Shown piece by piece: positions 8,800 to 16,372 of a stretch of DNA of 64,000 nucleotides. Position 1 is the stretch's first letter; every line of letters starts with the position of its first letter. Source of the stretch: UBA7672 sp030824255 (GTDB taxonomy: Bacteria; Pseudomonadota; Alphaproteobacteria; Caulobacterales; Hyphomonadaceae); NCBI GenBank assembly GCA_942493305.1, contig OW818686.1, positions 4,278,001 to 4,342,000 of the forward strand, given 5' to 3'. The notes under the pieces are model-generated. The model ran no database searches. It was not told the origin of the DNA and worked only from the letters and a program-made list of their open reading frames with translations. A program made the translations under genes and the position numbers.

Positions 8800-9465
8800 A
8801 TGAAGCACCTGCCCAACGCGCTGACGCTTCTGCGGCTCGTGCTCGCGCCCGTGATCGTCTGGTATTTCTGGTTGGGGGCCGTCGAGCCGGGCGACCCGAC
8901 CGCCGGAGACTTCACCCAGTACCTGAAGACGACCGCCTTCAACCTGACCCTTGCTGCTGTGCTGTTTGTCGTCGCCGCGCTGACCGATCTGTTCGACGGC
9001 ATGGCCGCCCGCGCCTTCAATGCGCACTCGAAGTTCGGCCGCTTGATTGATCCCATTGCGGACAAGGCCATCGTCGGCCTGCCGCTGATCGTCATCGCCA
9101 TCGCCATGTGGCGCAGCGGCTATCCGCTCTGGCCCGTTGTCGCCATCGCGACCGCCGTCATTGTCATCCGCGATGTATCGATGACGCTGATCCGCCTGAC
9201 CGCAAAGGATGGCGAAGGCGCCCGCGTCTCCTCGCTCGCAAAGATAAAGACGGCGCTGGAACTAGTGGTCGTCGGCTCGCTGCTGATCGTCACCGCCATC
9301 GGCGCGCACCTGCAGGTGCAATACAGCATCGACAATCCTGGCGCTTTCCTCGTGCCGTTCTACGCGCAGGCATTCGAGTGGCTGTGGCTCATCGCGATCG
9401 TGATAACCGCTGCGCTCTCAGCCTGGACAGGCTTGCAGTACCTGCGCCCGAAGCCGGCCGCCTGA
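8800..9465 (+). CDS. pgsA: CDP-alcohol phosphatidyltransferase (phosphatidylglycerophosphate synthase-like)
   Basis: Integral inner-membrane enzyme that transfers a phosphatidyl group from CDP-diacylglycerol to an alcohol, most likely glycerol 3-phosphate. The family signature D-x2-DG-x2-AR-x8-G-x3-D-x3-D is complete in the DLFDGMAAR...KFGRLIDPIADK segment. The protein then has several membrane helices. The frame is open further upstream, but the ATG at 8800 has a CGGAGA ribosome site and gives the typical MKHLPNALTLLRL N-terminus (221 aa). The 22-residue C-terminal loop plus last helix are longer than in many PgsA proteins. The pgsA assignment over another alcohol acceptor is the usual one for this family but is not proven. 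Confidence 0.86.
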   Translation: MKHLPNALTLLRLVLAPVIVWYFWLGAVEPGDPTAGDFTQYLKTTAFNLTLAAVLFVVAALTDLFDGMAARAFNAHSKFGRLIDPIADKAIVGLPLIVIAIAMWRSGYPLWPVVAIATAVIVIRDVSMTLIRLTAKDGEGARVSSLAKIKTALELVVVGSLLIVTAIGAHLQVQYSIDNPGAFLVPFYAQAFEWLWLIAIVITAALSAWTGLQYLRPKPAA

Positions 9466-9501
9466 TCCTTCACACCTGAAGCGGATCGCCAAAAACGCGA
9501 T

Positions 9502-9534
9502 GGCCGCGCCTGCGGGGGAACAGGCGCGGCCTTA
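9502..9534. terminator. Strong hairpin between convergent genes
   Basis: An 11 bp perfect stem (GGCCGCGCCTG at 9502-9512 with CAGGCGCGGCC at 9521-9531) lies between the phosphatidyltransferase and the end of the protease operon. It lacks a long T-run, so its strength as an intrinsic terminator is uncertain. Confidence 0.6.
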
Positions 9535-9726
9535 GCGGGGTAAGCGCGCTGGAGGGGGATGTCGCGCACTTACCGAGTGCGGCGGGCTTCGGCAGGAGAA
9601 GCAACTAGCCCGTCGCTCAAGTTCAATAAGACCACACGCGGATGAATGTCTGGTTAACGGAAAACGCCATTCCGGAAACCGTTGTGACGTGTTGTACAAG
9701 CACGTTTAACGATTGCGGCGAGGGGC

Positions 9727-10698
9727 TTACTGCCCGTCACGTTTCCGCCGCGCCTCGATCTCGCGCTCCTGCTGCTGCATCCGTTCACGCATCGAAAGCT
9801 TCGCTTCGTCGACACGCTTGTCGAGATCCCTGGCGATCTCCTTGCCCATCCTTGCGAGCGCTTCCTTCATCTGCGAAGGGCCGTTCTGCTGGACGTCGAC
9901 CACCGCCTCGTGCACGCTCGGCCCAAGAAGGCGCGCGCGCTCGATACGCTCCAGCGCGCCGATCGCCCACAGCTCGTCATTCCACGTATAGCGAGAGGCG
10001 ACATCGTAGGGGATACGCAGGAAACCCTGCTCGCCGAACTTCGTCCCCCAGCTGTTCTGCGCCAGCCAGCTACGATCCTCATCATCATATCCGACGATCA
10101 GCATCGTGTGCCCCGTCATCGGATGATGATCGAACGCGCCGAGATTCGGCATGCGCGCCCGGTCGTCCAGCGCGTAGTAATACTGCTTTGGAATATCGAG
10201 GCCGAACAGCACGGGCACGCCAGCGTCGAGAGACATCTTCGCTTCATCCCCGCTCGACAGGCGCGCATACTGCACGGCGTCGAACCGGCCTGCATTCTGC
10301 TGCGCCTCTTGCGACGGCATCTCCTTGAAGCGTTCGACCTGATAGGGCCACACGCGCTCCTCGCACGCGCCATAGGCCATCACGGCTGCCGTGGCGTGGT
10401 GGCACATCAAGCCCGCGTCTTCATTCTCCGCGCCCGCAAGCCTACGCCCGAAGTAGTACACGTAAAGCGGCGACAGATTGCGCTGCGGCTGCTGCGTCTT
10501 CACCATCAGGAACTCAAGCGCGCTCACTGCCGCACAGGCGTTGCACGATCCGATCTTGCCCTGGTCCTTGATCGGCGAGGTCCACTGGCGCAGGTCGGCC
10601 TTCGTGGACCGCCCACCCGCCTTGAACTCCAGCCGTGGCGCCACCACGTCCCGCGCGCCGCGCAGTGCGCCAAACCCACGATCCTCGAAACCGGACAT
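9727..10698 (-). CDS. Papain-family (C1) cysteine protease without propeptide; last gene of the kinase operon
   Basis: A 323-residue protein whose C1 peptidase core is complete: oxyanion Gln46 and nucleophile Cys52 in DQGKIGSCNAC, His197 in TGHTMLIVGY and Asn215 in QNSWG. The spacing Gln+6=Cys is that of papain. There is no signal peptide, and only about 35 residues precede the core, so the inhibitory I29-type propeptide is absent. It should be a cytoplasmic protease. The last ~60 residues are highly charged and predicted coiled coil. The ATG has a GGGAGA ribosome site 23 bp after the kinase gene stop. Its place in the operon suggests that its activity is gated by the upstream kinase/FHA/SPFH proteins (inference). 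Confidence 0.9.
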   Translation of the reverse strand: MSGFEDRGFGALRGARDVVAPRLEFKAGGRSTKADLRQWTSPIKDQGKIGSCNACAAVSALEFLMVKTQQPQRNLSPLYVYYFGRRLAGAENEDAGLMCHHATAAVMAYGACEERVWPYQVERFKEMPSQEAQQNAGRFDAVQYARLSSGDEAKMSLDAGVPVLFGLDIPKQYYYALDDRARMPNLGAFDHHPMTGHTMLIVGYDDEDRSWLAQNSWGTKFGEQGFLRIPYDVASRYTWNDELWAIGALERIERARLLGPSVHEAVVDVQQNGPSQMKEALARMGKEIARDLDKRVDEAKLSMRERMQQQEREIEARRKRDGQ

Positions 10699-10721
10699 GC
10701 CCGTCTCCCTCTACTCACACG

Positions 10722-12338
10722 CTAGGCGGCAACGCCCAGCGGATTGGGTCCATACTGATTATCGCCCGGCTTGCTTCCCGGCACGCCGATGACGATCGAG
10801 ATGATCTGCCCGATGCTGGGGATCATCGCTGTGATCGCGAGCCAGCCATTCAGCCCCATATCGTGCAGGCGCCGGCTGGTCACTGCGATGGCCGGCACGA
10901 CGCCCATCACCATCGCGATCAGAATGCCAACCGGAAACCACTGCCCGCTGGACATCAGCTCGGCGACGATCTGCTCGCCTGATCCATAGGGGTTGCTGAC
11001 ATAGATCTCGCCCGCCGCCACGCCCGCCGCGAGGCTTTCGGCGTCGATCATGTAGCCCACCATGGCGAGCACCATTACGGTGACCAGGATCGACCAGTAT
11101 TCCATCCGCGACGCACGGCCCTTGCCGTTGGCGTAGTTCTTTGTGAAGCCGTCCTTGATCCAGCCCCAGATACGCCCGCCGCTCTTGCCGGCAACCGCGC
11201 CTGTCTGCTGAACCTGCGGCATCACGGGCTGCCCGCCCGTCAGCGGCTTCATGTTCTGCGCGATCTGGTCGATCAGCGGCTTGAAGTCCGTGTTCTGCAG
11301 CTTCTCCAGCCAGGGCGCGAACGTCGAACTCGTCTGCGTCGCATTCATCGCATCGGCCAGCGCCTTGCCGTACTCGGCCACTGTCTGCGGCCGCATGCGG
11401 GGATTGTTCGAAAGCCCCCGCTCGATCAGCTTGTCGATGGCCGCCGGCACATCGCTGCGACCGCCGCTCGGCGGCTGCCAGTGGCCCTGCGGCAGAACGC
11501 CGACGAGCAACTCGTAGAACATCACCGACAGCGAATAGAGATCCGCCGCGGGCTGCGCGGCATCCGGCGCCGTGATCTGCTCCGGCGCCATATAGCCGCG
11601 CGTACCAAGGCTTGTTGCGCCAGTATCACCTGAGCCCACAGCACGGGCCACGCCGAAGTCGAGGATCTTGAGCGTCGCGGCCTTGTCGCCCGGCTCGCCG
11701 ACCAGCATCACATTCTCGGGCTTCAGATCGCGGTGAACCACGCCCGCCTTGTGCGCCGCATCCAGCCCAGCGAGAATCTCCGCGATGATGTTCGCTGCCG
11801 TCAGCATCGAGCAGTCGGTCGAGGTCTGCAGCCGCTTACGCGTCCATGCGCGCAGGCTTTGCCCCTGCAGGAATTCCATCGACATGTAGGGCTGACCGTC
11901 TGCCTCGCCCACATCGTAAACCGCCACCACGTTGGGATGACGGATGTCGCGAGACGTGACGCCCTCGCGGATAAGGCGCTGCACGGCATCCTTGCCCGCA
12001 AGCCGGTCCGCGCGGATCAGCTTCAGCGCAATCTCTTTCGACGTCAGCTTGTCCATCGCCCGATAGACAACGCCCATTCCGCCTTCGCCGATCACCTGCA
12101 ACACTTCGTATCGCGCGGCGAACACATCGCCCGGCGCCAGCACGCGCGACGATCCCGGTCGCGGCGCCTTCGTCTCCATGTCGTCGATGGTGTGCAGGCC
12201 CGACAGGTCCGGCCCGGCAGGCGCAGCCGACGTCGCATCTTCCATCAGACTCCGGCCCAGCTGTTTAAGCGACTGCCCGCACTCGCCGCAGAACCGTGCA
12301 TCAGCGACAACTGGGCTACCGCAATTTGGACACTTCAT
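10722..12338 (-). CDS. Zinc ribbon - Ser/Thr protein kinase - DUF805 fusion
   Basis: A three-part protein of 538 residues. It starts with a zinc ribbon (CPNC...CGEC, residues 3-20). A complete Hanks-type kinase follows: glycine loop GEGGMG (about 84-89), Lys106 in ALKLI, HRDLKPEN (about 202), DFG (about 227), APEQ (about 251). Its C-terminal 130 residues form a DUF805 membrane domain (FTKNYANGKGRASRMEYW, RRLHDMGLNGW, GDNQYGP). Kinase fused to DUF805 is rare. The frame is open upstream, but the ATG at 12338 overlaps the stop of the preceding gene (ATGA), giving translational coupling. The kinase domain should face the cytoplasm, tethered to the inner membrane, and probably phosphorylates partners read by the FHA-like protein. 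Confidence 0.92.
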   Translation of the reverse strand: MKCPNCGSPVVADARFCGECGQSLKQLGRSLMEDATSAAPAGPDLSGLHTIDDMETKAPRPGSSRVLAPGDVFAARYEVLQVIGEGGMGVVYRAMDKLTSKEIALKLIRADRLAGKDAVQRLIREGVTSRDIRHPNVVAVYDVGEADGQPYMSMEFLQGQSLRAWTRKRLQTSTDCSMLTAANIIAEILAGLDAAHKAGVVHRDLKPENVMLVGEPGDKAATLKILDFGVARAVGSGDTGATSLGTRGYMAPEQITAPDAAQPAADLYSLSVMFYELLVGVLPQGHWQPPSGGRSDVPAAIDKLIERGLSNNPRMRPQTVAEYGKALADAMNATQTSSTFAPWLEKLQNTDFKPLIDQIAQNMKPLTGGQPVMPQVQQTGAVAGKSGGRIWGWIKDGFTKNYANGKGRASRMEYWSILVTVMVLAMVGYMIDAESLAAGVAAGEIYVSNPYGSGEQIVAELMSSGQWFPVGILIAMVMGVVPAIAVTSRRLHDMGLNGWLAITAMIPSIGQIISIVIGVPGSKPGDNQYGPNPLGVAA

Positions 12339-13510
12339 GTCGAGGCCCCTTCGGGAATGGCCGGCGTGCGCGTGATGGTGATCTCGTCGACCTGACCATG
12401 CGCCGACCGCATGCGAACCTGCAGGCCCAGCGCATCCGGATGTTTCGGCAGAACCTGCACAACGTCGCCATGACCAATCACGGCCAGCGCGTCGTCCGCG
12501 CCATGCCGGTGATCGCCGATCAGCACGCCCGCCGCCCCGGTCACGCGCGCGCACAGACGACCGCTCTGGATGAACAATTCAAGATGACGGCGCGAGACTG
12601 CCTGGCTCAGCTGTTCGTCCAGAGCGCCCCTGGCGTCCCGGACCAGCAGCTGCACCTGATTATCGCCGCCCTGCGCCAGCGTCTTGCCGCGCCCAAGCGC
12701 CAGCATGCTGTCCGCCGTAGTGATCGGCCCAGAGACCGGCCCACCCGCACCAAAGCCTTTCCAGACGATCCGCGCGCCGCGGTTCACCACCGCGCCCTTC
12801 AGCGGCCCGTCGGTGTAGCCGCGCACGCCATGCGCCGCCTCGAACGCATCCGCGCGCTGCAAGGCCAGTTCGGCCGCCTTGCCGCCCGTCACTGGCTTGG
12901 CGCCGTCGCCAACCGTCTCCAGCCGGATCGGCGCGTAGACCGTATCGCTGCCCGTCCCCGCCCCAGACGTATTGATGGTCTGGTTGATCACCAGGCTGCC
13001 ACCCTGCTCAACTTCCAGGCCCAGCATCGAGGTGAACGCAAAGCGCTCCTCGCGCATGAAATAGTTGGTCGCCGCAGCAAACGTAATCTCGATACCGTGC
13101 CGGCCTTGTCGCTCCAGCGCGCCAGTCTGGATGTTGAGCCGGTTCGATCCGCCCGCATCGAGCCGCTTCCACGGCAGCTCTATCCGCCGCCGCGCGCCCT
13201 CGCCCTCGCGCACCCAGACATCCGTGATGAACAGCGGCCGCGCGATCGACGACGCGTTGTAGAACACGAGCGGCAGCACAAGCACGCCGCCCGTCTTCAC
13301 TTCCATCACCGCGTCCTTGTCGAGGAACAGCTGCGGCCGCACGCAGACAGAACAGCGGCCGTCATCCCCCACCAGCCCGCCGCACTCCTGAAACGCCATG
13401 CAGCGCATCAACGGCTTGCCGCATTCGCCACAGAAGATGGCGTCCTTGGTCACCGCGTGCTGATAGCAGCATGGCGATATGCCGCCGGGATTTCCGCTGG
13501 GAATGGCCAT
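12335..13510 (-). CDS. Zinc-ribbon protein with C-terminal FHA-like domain
   Basis: A 391-residue protein. The N-terminal 56 residues hold paired cysteines (14/15, 27/30, 37/43, 53/56), consistent with two small zinc ribbons. A middle beta-rich region of unknown type follows. Residues of about 275-375 look like a phosphothreonine-binding FHA domain: LALGRG at the first strands, the SRRHLEL signature, and a GVLIGD...HGDVVQVLP tail. The ATG at 13510 has an AGGAAG ribosome site overlapping the stop of the SPFH gene, and its own stop overlaps the kinase start. Pairing with a Ser/Thr kinase makes a phospho-reader role likely. The FHA call rests on motif reading only. Confidence 0.8.
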   Translation of the reverse strand: MAIPSGNPGGISPCCYQHAVTKDAIFCGECGKPLMRCMAFQECGGLVGDDGRCSVCVRPQLFLDKDAVMEVKTGGVLVLPLVFYNASSIARPLFITDVWVREGEGARRRIELPWKRLDAGGSNRLNIQTGALERQGRHGIEITFAAATNYFMREERFAFTSMLGLEVEQGGSLVINQTINTSGAGTGSDTVYAPIRLETVGDGAKPVTGGKAAELALQRADAFEAAHGVRGYTDGPLKGAVVNRGARIVWKGFGAGGPVSGPITTADSMLALGRGKTLAQGGDNQVQLLVRDARGALDEQLSQAVSRRHLELFIQSGRLCARVTGAAGVLIGDHRHGADDALAVIGHGDVVQVLPKHPDALGLQVRMRSAHGQVDEITITRTPAIPEGAST

Positions 13511-13520
13511 CGTTAGCTTC

Positions 13521-15311
13521 CTAGCGGCGGAGCTGTTCGCCGCAGCCGACGCAGAACTTCGCCTTTGCATGATTGACGCGCGTGCATTTGGGGCACTCGA
13601 CCGTCTCATCGCCTGCGATGATGCCCGCCTGGATGCCGCCAATGCCGCCGCCCGCGCCATGCGCCACGCCCACCGCGCCCTGCATGCCCGCACCAAACAT
13701 GGCGCGCGCCTGTTCTTCGGAGCGCACAGCCTGACGGTTCGCCTGCTCCACCATCTGGCGCATGAGGTCCATCTGCGCAGTCTTGTCCGCGCCCTGCGCC
13801 TTGGCCTGCTCTTCAAGAATTTTCGCAACAGCTGGCGACAAGCCGGCATTCACCGCGAGGATCTGCTCGGGCGACATCTTGGCGCCCAGTACGAGGCGGT
13901 CGGCCTCGCGCTGTGCATCGAGCTTGCGTACATCCATATCGCGGTCGTGCGACGCATCAGCTTCCTTGATGCGGCGTTCGAGGCGGGCGCGCTCCTGTTC
14001 GACCTCAAGACCAGCGAGGCCTTTCAGCTTGTCCAGTGAAACCTTGTCAGCTTCGCGCTGGCGCTCCATGCGCGCGTATTCTTCCTTGTCGACAATGTCG
14101 ACTTCCTTGCGGCGCGTGTCGTGCGTGAAGTCGCGCTCCTTGCCGCGCGTGCCCAGTTCCTTCTCGCGCGTCTCCCAGCCATAGTCGCGATCCTGCTTGC
14201 GCTCGGTCACGAGGTCGTCGCGGTCCTGCAGGCGGTTGTCGCGCTGCTCATTGCGGTCCAGCCCGCGCGTCTCGCGATCATACTCGCGCTCCAGCGCACG
14301 CATCTTGAAACCGTGTTCACGGTCGAGCTGGTCGGTATTGCGCTCAAGCTGGCGCTTGCGCTCGTGAACGACCCTCAAGTCCACCCCGTCATGCGTCGCG
14401 GTCTGGATCTCGCTCTCGAACTTGGCGAGACGCTCGGTCTTGAGCAGGTTGATCTCGTGCGCCAGCACTTTCATCTCGGCCATGCGTGCGCCGGTTTCGC
14501 GCGCGTCGCTGAACTGGATTTCGTTGTCGAGCACGAGGCGGCGCAGGTCTTCCTCGTTCGTGAGTTCGAGCTTGTCGAGACGCTGCTTGTTGTCGATGCG
14601 GATCAGCGTGCCTTCATGCTCACGCTCAAGATCGCGCTTCAGCGTCTCGAACTGGAATTCCAGCCGCTCCGTCTCGCGCACGGCGGCGGCTTGAGCGGCT
14701 TCCTGTTTCTCGACTTCGTTAAGCGCCCAGTTAACCGAGGCTGCACGCACCATCAGGCCCAGATCGCCCGCAATGCGCTCGCATTCCTTCATCAGGTCTG
14801 CCTGGATCATGTCCTGCAAGCCATTGTTGCCGCGCACTTCGTTGGCGTCGACACGGCTGACAGCGGCTTCGAACACGCGCTCCCACGAATGACTGCTCAG
14901 GCGGGCCGCAGCCTCATCCTTCGCCAGCGAGCGGCGCTGCTGCATCATGCCGATGATGTTCTCCGGCTTCTCCGGATTGATCTGAAGGTCCAGCACGACG
15001 CGACCAAGGATTTCCACCTTATCCTTGGTGCGAGCCGTCACATCGAACATGCTCTGGAACGTCTTGAGATCCGCGATCAGCACGCTGATCGATGTCGAGC
15101 CGCCGATGATGCCCTTGAGTTGGTGGAACAGCCCGCCCATCGAGAAGTGCGCGCCCTTGTAGGCCTGCACGAACTGGCCATTGCGCATCAGCAGGCCGAG
15201 ATGGTCAGGCGGAACCTCGAAGCGCTTCTCGAAGAAGGTCTTCAGTTCGGACGGCGCGACAAACTCGGCGAGCAGGCGCGGATCGCTGACGATCAGTTGT
15301 TCGGTTTTCAT
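13521..15311 (-). CDS. SPFH/band-7-like coiled-coil protein with C-terminal zinc ribbon
   Basis: A 596-residue protein with three visible parts. Residues of about 15-200 look like an SPFH/prohibitin-type domain of the YdjI kind. Residues of about 200-490 are an extremely charged Arg/Glu/Asp-rich coiled coil. After a Met/Ala/Gly-rich linker, the last 26 residues are a zinc ribbon (Cys573, Cys576, Cys587, Cys590 in CPKC...CVGC). No membrane segment is evident, so membrane contact would come through SPFH oligomers or the three-helix partner upstream. The zinc ribbon matches in style those of the next two genes, which suggests a shared assembly. It may act as a scaffold or membrane-stress sensor (inference). 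Confidence 0.8.
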   Translation of the reverse strand: MKTEQLIVSDPRLLAEFVAPSELKTFFEKRFEVPPDHLGLLMRNGQFVQAYKGAHFSMGGLFHQLKGIIGGSTSISVLIADLKTFQSMFDVTARTKDKVEILGRVVLDLQINPEKPENIIGMMQQRRSLAKDEAAARLSSHSWERVFEAAVSRVDANEVRGNNGLQDMIQADLMKECERIAGDLGLMVRAASVNWALNEVEKQEAAQAAAVRETERLEFQFETLKRDLEREHEGTLIRIDNKQRLDKLELTNEEDLRRLVLDNEIQFSDARETGARMAEMKVLAHEINLLKTERLAKFESEIQTATHDGVDLRVVHERKRQLERNTDQLDREHGFKMRALEREYDRETRGLDRNEQRDNRLQDRDDLVTERKQDRDYGWETREKELGTRGKERDFTHDTRRKEVDIVDKEEYARMERQREADKVSLDKLKGLAGLEVEQERARLERRIKEADASHDRDMDVRKLDAQREADRLVLGAKMSPEQILAVNAGLSPAVAKILEEQAKAQGADKTAQMDLMRQMVEQANRQAVRSEEQARAMFGAGMQGAVGVAHGAGGGIGGIQAGIIAGDETVECPKCTRVNHAKAKFCVGCGEQLRR

Positions 15312-15359
15312 CTTGGCGGTTCCAGATGGAGAAAAGCGACTGAGAGGCGTGTGTCGGGA

Positions 15360-15938
15360 TCAGATCTTCGGCGGCTCGGTCCACTTCTTCTGGGAAATCC
15401 AGATGAAGAGGGTGTAGCCGATCACGAAGAGACAGATGATCGTGGGAATGGGGTGCTGCGTGACGACGGCGCCCACCTGGTCGAACTTGCTCAGTTGCAC
15501 GCCCGCCTGGTCCAGCGTGCGGAAGGTGCCAAGCACCGAGCCCAGCAGGGTGAACAGCGAAAACAGGAAGGCCGCGATGCCCGACAGCATCTTCAGCATC
15601 CCCATCGGCTCCTTCTTCGCCTTGCCGGCGGCGGCGAGGGCTGCTGCCCGTTCGCGCTCGGCAAGTTCCCTCTCGTAATTGGCCCCCCGCTCCAGCGCGG
15701 CTTCACGCGCCTTCTGGTCCACCTTGAGGAAGTCCGGCGTGGCGTCCTTCTTCACCGAAGCCTGCTGGGCCGAGGTGAGGTTGCTAGCCCGGCGACGCAT
15801 GTGGATGAACACCGTGGAGATCAGCCACAGCGCCGCGAACGCGACGGCCGCCCACATCATGTAGACCAGCCAGTCTGGCGTCTCGACGACGACAGCGCTC
15901 GGCGCTCCGTCCAGCAGCGGAGGCGGTTCATTAGGCAT
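15360..15938 (-). CDS. Membrane protein with three helices, first gene of the kinase/protease operon
   Basis: A 192-residue protein with hydrophobic segments at about residues 24-44, 113-136 and 164-182 and a charged Ala/Glu/Arg coiled coil (about 70-108) between the first two. No family recognised. The ATG has a GGGGAG ribosome site. It is 48 bp upstream of the SPFH gene and on the same strand, so it is taken as the promoter-proximal member of the five-gene unit. A likely role is as the membrane anchor for the SPFH/kinase assembly (inference from position). Confidence 0.78.
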   Translation of the reverse strand: MPNEPPPLLDGAPSAVVVETPDWLVYMMWAAVAFAALWLISTVFIHMRRRASNLTSAQQASVKKDATPDFLKVDQKAREAALERGANYERELAERERAAALAAAGKAKKEPMGMLKMLSGIAAFLFSLFTLLGSVLGTFRTLDQAGVQLSKFDQVGAVVTQHPIPTIICLFVIGYTLFIWISQKKWTEPPKI

Positions 15939-16372
15939 AGGATACTCCCCGTTTCGACCCAGGCATTTCGACCTCGAACCTTGCGGGCCGGCGGTTTCCC
16001 GCCGGCCGCTCGGCCCGTCCCCTGAGCGGAACGCAAACCTGTCGTTCTGCCCGAGCGTCGCCCCACCGCGAACTCAGGCCTTTGACGCTGCTTGCGTTTT
16101 CGCCTTTGAGCCTCAACCCCGTTGCGGTGGCGCGGACGGTTAGGTCCGTGCGGGCCGCAAAGAATTCAGGCTCACCCGTTCAAGTAAGCGGATCGCCTCC
16201 GGAAAACGGCTCAGCGATTTTTGAGAATTCGGTAATATTGGTTCTCCGCCGCTATCCAGAGGGTCCCCCGGGCCCCGGTCGCCTCTCAATTCGCATGTGC
16301 GGCAAAACGAAAAGGCCCCGGCGCATCGCGCGGGGCCTTTCCTTGATTGGATCAGTTGAAGCGTGGCGGAGG
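15939..16372. other. Intergenic region with the kinase/protease operon promoter
   Basis: 434 bp between the operon and the chemotaxis gene, no coding sequence seen. It holds a GC-rich hairpin (GGCCGGCGG at 15986-15994 with CCGCCGGCC at 15999-16007) in the likely leader of the operon, and an AT-richer patch near 16200-16245 where a minus-strand promoter could lie. No known operator was recognised. Confidence 0.5.
16311..16340 (-). terminator. Terminator of the chemotaxis transducer gene
   Basis: A 10 bp perfect stem (AAAGGCCCCG at 16311-16320 with CGGGGCCTTT at 16331-16340), followed on the minus strand by a T-rich stretch. It lies 33 bp past the stop of the transducer gene and separates it from the kinase operon. 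Confidence 0.82.

Noticed and set aside
12296..16025. Long plus-strand frames (12296-13516 and 14121-16025) opposite the kinase operon.
   Set aside because: The minus-strand genes have complete kinase, zinc-ribbon and SPFH features; the opposite frames have none.
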